Origin: Anniella stebbinsi
Lineage: Eukaryota > Chordata > Lepidosauria > Squamata > Anniellidae
Length of the DNA: 64,000 bases
Assembly: GCA_029215795.1 (NCBI GenBank)
Contig: JARDYH010000002.1
Span: forward strand, 273,800,310-273,864,309
Direction of reading: 5' to 3'
Part shown: positions 32,740 through 43,737 of the stretch, piece after piece
Layout of the letters: each line of letters begins with the position of its first letter
How positions within the stretch are numbered: position 1 is the stretch's first letter
Translations under genes and position numbers: made by a program
The notes under the pieces: model-generated
Databases searched by the model: none
What the model saw: only the letters and a program-made list of their open reading frames with translations
Told to the model about the DNA's origin: nothing

Positions 32740-33420
32740 AGCACAGGAACATAAGAAGATAAGAAGAGGAATGTTGGATCAGACCAAGGGTCCATCTAGT
32801 GCAGCATCCTGTTTGCACAGTGGCCAACCAGATGCCTGTGGGAAACCCACAAGCAGGACATGAGTGCAACAGCACCCTCCCACCTATGTTCCCCAGAAAA
32901 TGGTGTACATCGGCTTTCTGCTTCTGATACTGGACATAGCACATAACCATCAGGAATAGTAGCTATTGATAGCCTTCCAGGAATTTATCTATCCCCCTTT
33001 TAAAGCCCTCTAAACTGGTGGCCATCACTATGTCTTGTGGTAGTAAATTCCATCATTCAACTATGCACCGTGTGAAGAAGTCCTTCCTTTTCTTTGTCCT
33101 GAATCTCCCACCAACCAGCTTCATGGGATGACCCCGAGTTCTAGTATTATGGGAGTGGGAGAAAAATGTCTCCCTGCCCACATTCTCCACACCATGCATA
33201 ATTTTGTACGTCTCTATCATGTCTCCCCTTACCCTTCTTTTTCCAAGCCAAACAAACCCAGCTGTTGTCATCTTCCCCGATAGGGGAGTTGCTCCAGCCC
33301 CTTGATCATTTTAGTTACACTCCTCTACACTTTTTCCAGATCTTACAATATCATGTTTTTGTTTTTGTTTTGGTATGGTGACCAGAACTGTACACAGTAT
33401 TCTAAATGTGCATGCTCTGT
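32740..33420 (-). mobile_element. L3/CR1-like LINE 3' part, minus strand
   Basis: Starts GGAACATAAGAAGATAAGAA (reverse complement of a CTTCTTATGTTCTT-type LINE end) and continues GATCAGACCAAGGGTCCATC and AGTGGCCAACCAGATGCC. The last part is the reverse complement of RT C-terminal coding sequence. Confidence 0.75.
33053..33271 (-). pseudogene. LINE ORF2 C-terminal fragment
   Basis: The minus-strand frame reads GKRRVRGDMIETYKIMHGV, then SHNTRTRGHPMKLVGGRF and RTKKRKDFFTRCIVE. The order R-L/V-RGD-MIE..KIMHG..TRGH..K matches the C-terminus that follows the RT in CR1/L3-type LINEs. Only this 72-codon piece remains open. Confidence 0.8.
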
Positions 33421-33661
33421 AGTAGTAGGGCCAAATTAACTTTGGATAGGTTTCATTGTTTCAGAATCAAACAGGGTGACCGGAGGGCAGGTCTGTCATT
33501 CACATGATCCTCCAATACACAAAGGATATATGGATGGATTCTTGGCTTTAATCTCATCAGACAATAGATTAGGTGACATTCATGAGGGCTGACCTCCATC
33601 CAATGTCCCAGGGAGTTTATGAGGTAAACATGCAGTGGGTCAGGGGAGGTGAACCCATTCT

Positions 33662-33904
33662 GTGACCAGGTTTGCATGATCATTTTGACTCACATTGGCT
33701 TAAATAGCCCCAGTGGTTTATAACATGTGCCGGTCACCCATGGGTTCCCATTCCATAATCCAACCCCTGCTCACAGGTCATCAAGTCATCCGAACCCAGC
33801 AAGGGTGCATTGTTGGTATGGTTAACAAACCATCCACAAACCTAAAAGAGCCCATAGTGTATTTAAGCCACCATGAGTCAAAATGATTGTGTGAACCAGG
33901 TCAC
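33662..33904. mobile_element. Non-autonomous TIR element with ~40-bp TIRs
   Basis: The left end GTGACCAGGTTTGCATGATC..TTTTGACTCACATTGGC is inverted at the right end (GCCACCATGAGTCAAAATGA..GTGAACCAGGTCAC). It is 243 bp with no coding capacity. Flanking bases give no clear target duplication. Confidence 0.8.
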
Positions 33905-33985
33905 TGCCTCCAAGCCAATCCTGGTGTGATATACCAGTGCCGAATTAAATGTTCTACCACAAGATGTAGTGATGGCCACTGACTT

Positions 33986-34292
33986 AGGGCTTTATCACAC
34001 CTACTACTTTTCCCCTGGGTTGCTGTTGCGGCATCCCCCTCCGTTTCGTATTGAAGTCTAGCGTTTTGAATCACACGTTGTTGGTATAGCTGCGATACCT
34101 CAACTTGGCCTATTGAACTTTGCCTGTTTCGGACTTTGCCCGTTGAGGGATAAATCGAAACAGAAACTAAAACCTGCGACCTCAGGGCGAGAGAGCAGCA
34201 GGAGGGGAACGACGTCATGTGAAACCAGCTCTGAGGAAGTGAAGCAAAGCCGAGGTGGGTGTGCTTAAAATCGCCTGTGTGATAACGACCCT
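33986..34292. mobile_element. Non-autonomous TIR element
   Basis: The left end AGGGCTTTATCACACC and right end GTGTGATAACGACCCT are imperfect inverted repeats. It resembles the TIR of the element at 20034-20657, so it is probably a related family. No target duplication is evident. Confidence 0.7.
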
Positions 34293-34434
34293 GGAGTGTT
34301 TTAAAAGGGATTAGAGAAACTAATGGAAGATAAGTCTAATCAGTGGCTACTTGTCATGATGGCTATCTGTTACTTCCAGTGTCAGAGGCAGTATGCTTCT
34401 TTAAACCGATTACTGTAGAACATGAGTGGAAGGG

Positions 34435-34563
34435 AGCTGTTATCTTGATTGTGAGCTTCCCGTAGGCATCTGGGTTTGCCACCATAAATTTACCACTGTG
34501 GAAACAGAATGCTGGATTTGGAAGGCCTTTGGTCTTATCCAACAGTATTCTTATGTTCTCTTG
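34435..34563 (+). mobile_element. L3/CR1-like LINE 3' end
   Basis: AGCTTCCCGTAGGCATCTGG, GAATGCTGGATTTGGAAGGC and a TATTCTTATGTTCTCTTG end are the + strand version of the LINE end seen reversed at 32740. Confidence 0.75.
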
Positions 34564-34787
34564 AAGAACCAATTACAGTTTCTCATTTTAGGCTGAAGTC
34601 TCTGTGAAATAGAAATATGCAGACAGAGAAAGCCACAGTGTATACAGCACAGAAAAAGAGAACGCCATATTCATTGTGTGTGGTGAGCCCCTGGTCATGA
34701 ATTCAGATTGCTTCTGTACCTTGTTGTATGCAAAAGGTATACTTGTTACATTGCTTATTTAGTCAAAGTAGGTAAGCTGGGTTTTTG

Positions 34788-34806
34788 TTATTGTTGTTGT
34801 TGTTGT
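34788..34806. repeat. TTG microsatellite
   Basis: Five or six TTG units. Confidence 0.85.
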
Positions 34807-35621
34807 TTTAAAAAGGTGCACAGTTTGCTCACAATAGTGTAATAAAGATGTCCCTGCCTTGTCAGGTCTGATCTTCTGCATCAGCAGTCGTTAATGAAGA
34901 AAACGTACTTGCCTTGTACTTTCTCTGAAAGAGTAATTTTGGTCTATTCCCAAAGCGTAGCTTTCCTTTTCTGTTTTATGTGCAAATAAAATAGAAAGTA
35001 CTTATCTGAAATTCTCACACAGGAAAGCCAACGTGTTGCATTCATTTTTACAAAATTATCACATTTTGCTTTGCTTTGGAACACAACTCCTTCCCAGTAC
35101 TTGAGATTATGTGAGTTTTGAATAGCCAGTTATCTGATGACAAGCACAGTAGGTGATTTATAAAGTGTCAATAGCAATCAGTCTTTAGTATTGGGAAATA
35201 TAATGTATGGTATACTGCTGAACACAGAAAAATGAGTATTCTCTCCAAATTGATTTAGGGAGCAATTGTAACTGCACTGTAAGCTGGCTGAGGGACCTCA
35301 GGAAGTGGTGGAAGTGCTGCCCTGCCAGAAGAGTCACTTACACTATAAGAACAACACAGTTTCAGAGGTCTCCCAGCACACCAGTGAAAAATTCCATCAG
35401 TGTAGATGTTCCTTTGGCAGAAAAGGGGAGAACAGGGTGTGTCAAAAGCTTGTCAACAACAGGAGTGAAGACATCATGTCCCAAACCCCTTCCTTTCAGT
35501 GGGACTGGTGTCCTTGATTCTCCCACGCTTGCAATAAATGAACTATAGAATTGCTCTGCTTGGTTGCAAACCTTTGCACACTGTTTAACTCCTAAACGTA
35601 GAATGTGCAATGTAGAGAAGG

Positions 35622-35712
35622 TTGCAGCATAATCCTATGCATGTTTACTCAGGTGTCCTCTTGAGTTCAGTGGGGTCTACACCCAGGTAGGTGTGTGCAG
35701 AAGATTCCAGTC
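35622..35712. repeat. Palindromic ~90-bp repeat, copy 9
   Basis: GTTGCAGCATAATCCTATGC, ATGTTTACTCAGGTGTCC, TTGAGTTCAGTGGGG and ACCCAGGTAGGTGTG, in family order. Confidence 0.85.
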
Positions 35713-36039
35713 TCTGTATTTCCAATGCTATTTCAGGGGTACAGGCCTGACCCATGGTTTGCTTGTGTCAGCAATGTGACATAGGAGAAGAGTTCTCATG
35801 CAAGATGCAATGGGAACTGTTTTGGAGTAGCCATTTTTGCATCCTTGGCATTCTTTGGTGAAAGATGTTGCTACTGAATCATCCATAACTTCTCCTCTCC
35901 TACATCCTATTCTGTTCATGTGAATAAACCTTTCTGTTTGTACGTCTGCTCTTAGTCACATTTAACTTTCCAAATATAAAAGACAATTCTCAACATGTTG
36001 ACCAACTCGTCCTATATTCTGTCCTGCTCAAATGTGACC

Positions 36040-36162
36040 AAGGCAGAATCTACACTACTGCTTTAGAATGGTTTGTAACAGTTTTGACAATTGTTTGGGC
36101 CCAGGACACATTCCATGTACTATTTTCAAAGTGTTATATCCTGCTTGGTGTAGATCTGGCCC
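36040..36162. mobile_element. Non-autonomous TIR element, 'GTGTAGAT' family, copy 1
   Basis: The left end AAGGCAGAATCTACACTACTG and the right end CCTGCTTGGTGTAGATCTGGCC are loosely inverted. Related members are at 48058-48269 and 52267-52361. Confidence 0.7.
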
Positions 36163-36315
36163 AAGAAACAGAACCCAGAAGAGAGCTATGTAGCTAAGGG
36201 TTAGCTTGGATCTCAGTAGCTGACTGAGATCTATGGGCAAAAAAGTTAATGGGGTTCAACCAGGGCCAAAATAAATGTTAGGGGTGCACATTTAATTTGT
36301 TTGGAGTGTCCCCCC

Positions 36316-36745
36316 TTGTTTGTTTGTTTATTTATTTAGAAAAATGATTACCCACTTTTCATTATAAAATAATTCCAAAGGAGGATACAAAAGCAATAAA
36401 GCACAATGAAATAATACAAACATTGACTAATACAACAGTAAAAGAGGGGAGAGGAGAAACGCAGATAAGTAAAAGTTTACACATCACAGCAACACAGATT
36501 CAGTCAAAAGCCTGGATGAACAAATAAGTCTCTTGTTGGCACTGAAAGCTGGCCATGTATGAGTGGGGAGGGATTCCACAATTAGGGTGGCTGCATATGG
36601 AACCTCAGGGGAAATGCAGCACCATCAAGCAGATATCCTCACTACTTCTTAATATCTGACATCAGGTATCCAGGTCCTAAGCTGGGTAGGGCTTTATCTG
36701 TCAGCACACCCACCTTGCAATTGGCTCAGTAGCTTATTGCAATTA
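36316..36745 (-). mobile_element. L2-like LINE 3' end, minus strand
   Basis: A TTTA-rich tail (about 36320-36338) is followed by antisense 3' sequence with CAAAAGCCTGGATGAACAAA and GGGATTCCACAATTAGGGTG. It corresponds to sequence antisense to the LINE coding/3' region at 22560-22700. Diverged and non-coding. Confidence 0.65.
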
Positions 36746-37646
36746 AATGCCTGGGGCATTCTGGGTAAATAAAATGGCAGCTAGCAAGAGCAGCCACAGA
36801 AATTAGCTTCTCTTCCCCCCGCATCTCCAAATGAGCTCAGAGGGGAGTCCCATTCATTCTTTGGGGCCTTCATTTCAGAAGATATTAATTTAAATTGAAT
36901 TGAATGAGCCCCATTAAGTTCAATTTTTCATTTGTCAAATTGAAATGAGGAAAAACCTGCTTCATGCTCTGGAATCACTGTGGAGGGGGAAGTTTATTTT
37001 GCAAACCAGTTGTGTTCCTGAGTGTGGATCTTTGCATTCTTATTTTATGTCTTTCGGGGAAAGTATAGTCCTTGGAGAGAGGGGGAAGGAAGAGAGCTCT
37101 GCATCACTCCCTTTCCATCACACAAGATGGGTGTTTAGCTACTTGTAATTATAAACATATTCAATACATATAAAGCAACTTTAAATCTGATGTATCATTT
37201 TAATATAATCTTGGGATCTCATAACCATTGAAACCATTCCAGTTAGGGAGTTATTTGGACTCGGATAGTTTTATTAGTCCATTTCATAATCTCTTGTGGT
37301 TTAAGATAGCTGTGCTGCCAGCCCAAGTGAGTGACAGGTTTGCATTCGGGATAGTACTATCTTTCATTTGTTCCTTTAATATAAAATCTTCAAATCACTA
37401 CTCTAATCCTAATTCATGCATATATATGGAGTTATAAGCCTTAGAAACAGGCCTTTGTTTTTACAAACTTTGCTTAGAAACAAGGATGAAAAGCATCATC
37501 CCCAGAACTAAATTTTAAAACAGAAAAGTAATGTTTTCTAAAAGAGAAATAGTCACTAATGCAACCAACTCAGTAGCTTATAAATATACTAATAAAATTT
37601 TAGGAGCCATGTTTTGATGTGATATACGTTTTTGTTTTATCGATAG

Positions 37647-37740
37647 ATCTGGGCTGCTAGCCTTAGGAAAGCCGTTAGACAGAGAAAGCACTGATCGCTA
37701 CATTTTGATTGTTACTGCCTCAGATGGCCGACCAGACGGG
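37647..37740 (+). CDS. PCDH15: PCDH15 exon (~EC6, second half)
   Basis: A 94-nt exon with acceptor ATCGATAG and donor GTAAGT. Its first base completes a Thr codon from the preceding exon and it ends in phase 0. The peptide is [18 protein letters not shown] then [18 protein letters not shown] is the DRE calcium motif and DGRPDG is typical of the end of the repeat. Confidence 0.94.
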
Positions 37741-38924
37741 GTAAGTTCTTTGAAATGTGAGAGCGTGTTCATTTCTGAGACGAAAACAATAGGGAGCCCA
37801 AAACAGTGCAGCTATAACATGTCTGGTAATCTGTCTATAACTTCTACCAATTCCCCCTTTATGTCAGAAGGTTTCGTGCAGATGCCTCCATGATATTACT
37901 TTGCAAGTATAGCTCATACACGGCAACTGAAATGATTTGTGTTGCATCCCCTGACCTCTCCTTGTTCTGTTATGACCAGCACACACACTGCACGCTGTGA
38001 GGGACATCTCACGGGATGCATCTTATGACTGTTCGAACTCACTGGGACCAGCTCACTGCTCAGCCTCTCACACTTCATTTTTGAACATTTTCCCCTGCGC
38101 TACGTGAAACCATGCCCTGAGATGGTTGTTTTGACCTATAAAAGGTTTTTTTTTACCAGAATCTCTGCTGAGAATCTATACATGGCAAAAATGGAGTTGG
38201 TTCAATTCCCCCCCTCCCAACACCTGGGAAATCATTTTGAAAATGTTTTGTGACAAATCATAAGGAAAACGTTTTCTTTCAGATGTTTCCTTTTGCTTGC
38301 TAGGATGTGAAGAACAAGTTTACAAATTAGGTTAACTTCTGGAATATTAGGAGGTTTTTGCTATGTTACTCACGGTATTTTGTTATCAGTGACTATATCA
38401 TGCACTCAAACTGTTAGTGACAAGAATGTGATCTTTCCTATTATTTCAGGTAATCTTTCATTTGTTGCCTAATATTTCACTTCCCTTGCATGCTGTCAGC
38501 TTATCCTGTGATTCCTGGACCATGGTATTTCTTTGGATCATGGACAGTTCTGCTTTAGCCTTTAAAAAGGTCTATCACTTCATGGTCACTACAGTAAATA
38601 AGGAATAATTTTGGTGAATTGAGTTGTTGCCAGTTAGGTTACTTTTCATTGAATTTTATATTATTAAAATTAAATAACCAGTGCATTTATGAACAATGAG
38701 TTGCAAACAGCCCTGCTGCCGGTGCATTTGATATACTAAGTGTGTTCTCTCCATTTGCCTTGTTCAGAAATGAGAGTGCATACGGAGGTACTCTCAGAAA
38801 GGAACTACATGTTATGAATTACACAGGATTACCACTGAAAATGGCAGCTTTATGTATTGCTATCCGCTTCAGCATCTAGAGATAGTCAGCACATTATTCC
38901 CAAATCCATATTATTGTAATACTT

Positions 38925-38995
38925 GTATTAGGCCGACCAAAAGGTCTCAAAATAATGTGCAAGCTTTTGAGATCTCCAGATCTCTTTATCAGGCA
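38925..38995. repeat. Penelope-like terminal fragment
   Basis: GGCCGACCAAAAGGTCTCAA, AATAATGTGCAAGCTTTTGA and TCTCTTTATCAGGCAAGATG resemble the terminal sequence of a Penelope-like family. Assignment is from memory. Confidence 0.45.
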
Positions 38996-40055
38996 AGATG
39001 TTATAAAAAGCAGGTGGGAGGGGTGGAACAGGGGAGGGCGAAAAAAAGGTGACTTGATGCTGAAGTCAGAGCCTGTACATGTTTAGAGTCCCAAGACAGA
39101 GTGGGGGAGGAGGGTCTGCAGACATTCATTTTGGGCCCTGTATATATCATATGGTGGTTGCAGGAAGGACTTGCAGCCAGGGCGTGGCTAAGCTTGGGCC
39201 CATGTGGCCTGGTCCCCCAATCGATTCCCCAGAGCCCGGTGGGTCCATTGGAGATATTCAATACAGGGAGCAATTTTCAAGGAGAATTGCAGCTGGAGAG
39301 GGGAGAATTAACTCTCTCCGTCCAGCATGCTGCAACCCCCCTCTTCCCCTGCATGGTAATTAAGCTTAGAAACATTTTTTTCAATGGGTCAGGATGCAAA
39401 CTGAGTGAAGAATTTATTATGATTTGCATGAGATGTTCATTGGCTGGCTTTGCATCCTGTGAAACTTAGTAATTATTTCTAAATATGCATATGTAGATAC
39501 AAATTAGCATATGCAGATTTGTATCCTGTTGCCCTGAACTCTGATTCTTTTAAGTGGCTAGAAATGCCCCTGGCTGCAGCTCACTCTGAGAGAGAGAAAG
39601 GAAAAAATACTGAAGCCTGCGCTCCTGAAGGAAAGAAGGGGTCTGACACCTAAGGACCTCATCCTGGACCTACTAGTAGATTATAATGCAGCAAATTCAA
39701 GAATGGTGGCCAATTTCACGTTAGCAGCTCAAAAAAACCCGCCGAAATTATCTGTTACAAAACGGTATAGAGTTTAAAGGGGACGAGTTAACATAATAGC
39801 CAAATCGACGGGAGATGTTATGGGTATGCCTGTTACTTAAAGTCCAGATTGGAAAATGCCTGGGTTATAGTGGGAGGAGGGTGTTATGGATGTTTTGATG
39901 TTTAAGATTGTAACGGCCATGACCATATGCAAATAAAGTTACTGCCACTGTCAAATCCAGCTAAGCTGTTCTCAGAAGTGTCTTCAGCACATGATGTCAT
40001 CTTTCCCTATCCCTAAAAGCTGCAGCCAGTATCCTCACAATGTAATCATATCAAA

Positions 40056-40215
40056 TTCTTCTTCGTGGTCTCTGTGCATCACATACTATGGGCTCGCGCC
40101 GGAGCCAAGCCTCATTCAGGAACTACTTCTATAGCCTAGGCTCTTTTGGCAGGAACCCCTCCCCCCACTGCCCTATCGCGCATGCTCGGGTTCCCGCTTA
40201 CCTCAGTTCTTTTTC
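40056..40215 (+). repeat. DIRS A left inverted terminal repeat
   Basis: TTCTTCTTCGTGGTCTCTGT up to GGGTTCCCGCTTACCTCAGT. It pairs with the inverted copy at about 46950-47095. The left ITR of element B (59335-59500) is closely similar. Confidence 0.9.
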
Positions 40216-41191
40216 GACCGCCGTGCAGCTTGCCTCGCAGGATTGCTTCTCTGGAGAACTGTTTGTAGTTTCTTGTTGTTCTCGCTTAGACTCTTTCTTC
40301 CTTTTTTATTCTTCTTCATATCTTCCTTCTTTTTCTTTCATCTGTCTAAAAAAAAAATTGTTATTTTGGAATCTACCTTCGTTCTGTTTCTTCACTTTTT
40401 CTTAGTATAGAATCGGTGCGTTTCTATTTTTTTTCGGCAAGGATGGCACAGTCCGCCCTTTTTAAGACGTGCACCTCTTGCCGCGCCAAATTGACATTGT
40501 CTGATGGACACTCGTTATGTTTGCTTTGTCTCGGGGAGACCCATATCGTTGAGACCTGCCCTCACTGCCTAAGTTTCTCCCATCAGACCCGTAAAAATTG
40601 GGCTGACAGGCTCCGCTCCCTGCTCTGGAGCAAGGCCTTGGCGGCAGTGGACACACCGGCTTCAAAGGCCTCCGATAAAATGGCGCCCGCAACGCCGCTT
40701 AGTGAAGATCCTGGGCAACCGCGCCCGGCCACAGCAGAACGGTCTACCCCGCTCCAGGGCCCCAAGGCAAAGAAGCCCAAAATAGCGGCACCCGCGGCAG
40801 CGGAGCTACGCCACAAGAAGAAGTCGAAGGCGAGAGACGCCAATAGACCTAAGAGGCCGTCGAAGTCCTCTCAAAAGCCGAAATTGGGCTTTTCGGTACC
40901 GCGCTCTTCGGTACCGTCAGGACCTGCCTCGGTACCGACGCGTTCCCCTGTACCGTTGGCACGGCCTGCACCATCGCCGTCGGCTTCAATCTCACTCCCG
41001 ATCACCGGCCCTCCGTTAAAAGCCTCTCGCTTGATGTCGAAGCAGCCCTCGGTACCGGTCCGGCATCGCTTGCCGCTCCGTTGCAATAGGTTCCGGGCCC
41101 TTCAGCAGCCGCCCGTTTCCGCCGCCGCCCACCCTCCTCGGGAGGACTCGCCTACCTCATTCTCCGACATGAACGCGCCAATCTCACCCGC

Positions 41192-41196
41192 GCCGA
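41192..41196. repeat. Left target duplication (GCCGA) of the inserted LTR
   Basis: GCCGA on the left and GCCAA at 42328-42332 on the right differ by one base, consistent with a 5-bp duplication that has since mutated. Confidence 0.75.
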
Positions 41197-42327
41197 TGTT
41201 GGGTGACAATTCACTAAGTGGGCTTAGTGAATTGTACACTGAAGGTTTGGAAATTGTTTTGAGAAGAAATTGTCTCTGCTTCTCTGCTTATCTCAAACTG
41301 TCGGCCGAAGCCTTGAGTTCTATGAGAATGAAAGATTGTTTAAGAAAGGTGGGGGCTCTCTTGCTCACATTGTGGCGTCATCAAGAAGAGGTTGAACTGT
41401 GCCACCCTGTTGGCACAGGAGTTTAGATTACAGGCCTGAAGCCCTGTCTGTCAAAGTAGGGTAGAATTTTCCAGTTTCTACACTATATTTACCTACGTAC
41501 TAAGAGAAATCCCTTTGCTAGGAATTATCTCGTCTAACCTCTTGCTGCTTGTGTGCTGCTCTGCTGCTGCTTTGAGTTTCTATCTGATTTGGAATTGTGT
41601 GATGATGTTGGGTGACAATTCACTGATTTGGAATTGTGTGATGCACTCTGTACATGTTCTGTTGCTATTTGGACTTGTAACTTCTAAAGAACTCTGCCAT
41701 GAAAAGTGCGCTGTGGCTTTTCATAGATTTGGACTTGAGATTACTGTTCTGGATTTCGTGTTCTATAGCCTGCTGTTTCTCTGCATGGAGCCAAAGTTAC
41801 GGGCACAGAGAAGATAGAGGCTGATCGTTGCTGTTCTGAAACTCGTGTGTGTGTGTAGGACCTGCGAGAGGACCTTTCCTCAGTGCTAAAGCTACGAGAT
41901 TTGGGAAAGGTCCCTAGGTCACAAAGGTTCATTCCCTGGCATCTGGCTTCCGTGGTCAGCTCAGTGTGCCCGACAGGCTGAGTGAAGATTTAGTTGCCAG
42001 ATGACCGATGTTCTACTGTCAGGAGGCCTGATCTTAGAGTCTCCCTTTGTTTCCAGAGGACTCAGCGCAGCGTGGCCGCTCCTGATCTCTGGGGACTGGG
42101 ACTTACTCTAAATGTCATTCCCTGAGTGTGTGCTGTTCGCATTAAGCTGTTCTACCTGAAAGCTGTCTGGTCTGTCTTCAGTTTCAAGTGTGTGTTTGCA
42201 GAAATGAAACCGTCATGCTTTGAATTCCGTGTAATTTACAAATAAAAGAAATCTCACTGTTATTGTTGTGTGTCAGTGTGCCTAAAGTCGTGAGCAGAAG
42301 CTTGGGGAGTTAGCGGGAGTCACGACA
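41197..42327 (+). mobile_element. Solo LTR (1131 bp), copy 2, inserted in DIRS A ORF1
   Basis: Starts TGTTGGGTGAC and ends GTCACGACA. It is the same family as 23808-24938, sharing phrases throughout such as GCCGAAGCCTTGAGTTCT and TTTGGACTTGAGATTACTG. It has an AATAAA near 42240. An internal segment near 41604-41624 repeats the 5' terminal 20 nt of the LTR, a local duplication absent from copy 1. The insertion splits ORF1, so it is younger than DIRS A. Confidence 0.9.
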
Positions 42328-43737
42328 GCCAATGTCGCCAGCGCCATCTCGACATTCGGTACCGTCTCCCATAGTTCGGCGTCGATACCGGTCCCGCTCA
42401 CCGTCCCCGGCGAGAGACTGGGATTCCTACTCGGACCGCTCCGGCTGCTCCTGGGCATCCCGCTCCGACAGAGGAAGGGGTGAGACGGACATCTGTCAAG
42501 CCTTCATCTTCGACCCCTATACTGGGCAGCGGCTGACTAACATGGGTAGCTTCGTACCTCCGCTACCGCTGAGGGCACCGCCGTCGGCTACGATCTCGGT
42601 ACCGACGCCGCTATCGGTACTGGGCCCTTCGGTACCGGCACCATCCTCGATACCGATAAGAACTGTTGACATTCCGACACCAGCATCCCCACAATCCATA
42701 GAGGACTACGAGTCTGACTCCTCCTCCGCTGCATCTGCTCCACCATCAGAGCCTTCACCGGAGGGAGATGTCGGAACCAAGAAGAGAGCCTCACCATCCG
42801 TAGAAACCAGCAGTGTCACCGAGCAGATGCTCCGGATGGCACAGTCCTTAGGGGTAGATCTCCAGCAGCCCCCTGAGCAATGCATAGATTCCATCTTTGA
42901 TGTTATGTATGTGGACGCCAATGCTTCTTTGGCCATCCCGCTTATTCCGACGCTACTGCAGACCATCAAAGATTCATGGAAAAGCCCCTCTACAATGGTA
43001 GCGGTCTCCAAACGCCTGGATGCCCTCTACAAGCTCCAAGACAAGGATGCTGGCTTCCTCTTCACTCACCCGACTCCAAATTCGGTGATTGTTGAGTCCG
43101 CTGAAGGTCGGACCACAAGAACCCACTCGACACCAACTGATAAGGAGGGCAGAAAGCTGGACTCCATCGGCAGGCATATCTATTCGTCTACAGCACTCTC
43201 TATGAAGAGTACCAACTATCAGGCCATGATGGCCCATTTTTCTATGGGAGAAGATGGCTTCTCTCATCGCTTTCTCCCAGATAATAAGAAGGAGTTGGCT
43301 CAGATCTTCCAGACTGAGGCCACACGCCAAGCAGGAACTCACCACATCCAGGCATCAAATGGACTGCCTTTCCAAGGCAATGATCGGCACGGTCTCCCTT
43401 CGACGGCAAGCGTGGTTGAGGTCAGCTAACCTCCCGCAGGAGTCCAAGAACCGCATTGAGGATCTTCCGTTTGATGGAGACGGACTGTTCAATGCCACAA
43501 CGAACTCAGCAATGGACACAATACAGAAGGCAAAAGCCACTGCCAAAAAAATTGGGTTTTTCCCAACGACCGCTTCACAACCATTCCGCTCTCACCGGTG
43601 GGCCCGACAACAGCAGTACCAACCATGGCAGCAACCTAACAGGGCTCAAAGATAGCAGCAGCAGGGAACTCCATCTTCTCTTCCACAGAAGAGGAGCTAT
43701 CAGCAGCCCAGATACTGGTCCCAACGTGGCAGACAGG

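Larger units (their letters stand above)
30946..37646 (+). other. PCDH15: PCDH15 intron
   Basis: A 6.7-kb phase-2 intron ending at ATCGATAG. Contents: duplicated donor region, palindromic repeats (31033, 35622), an A run, a GT run, an L3/CR1-like LINE (32740-33420), TIR elements (33662, 33986), a LINE tail (34435), an L2-like LINE tail (36316) and a TIR element (36040). Nothing recognisable in 31200-32340, 34620-35600 and 36750-37640. Confidence 0.8.
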
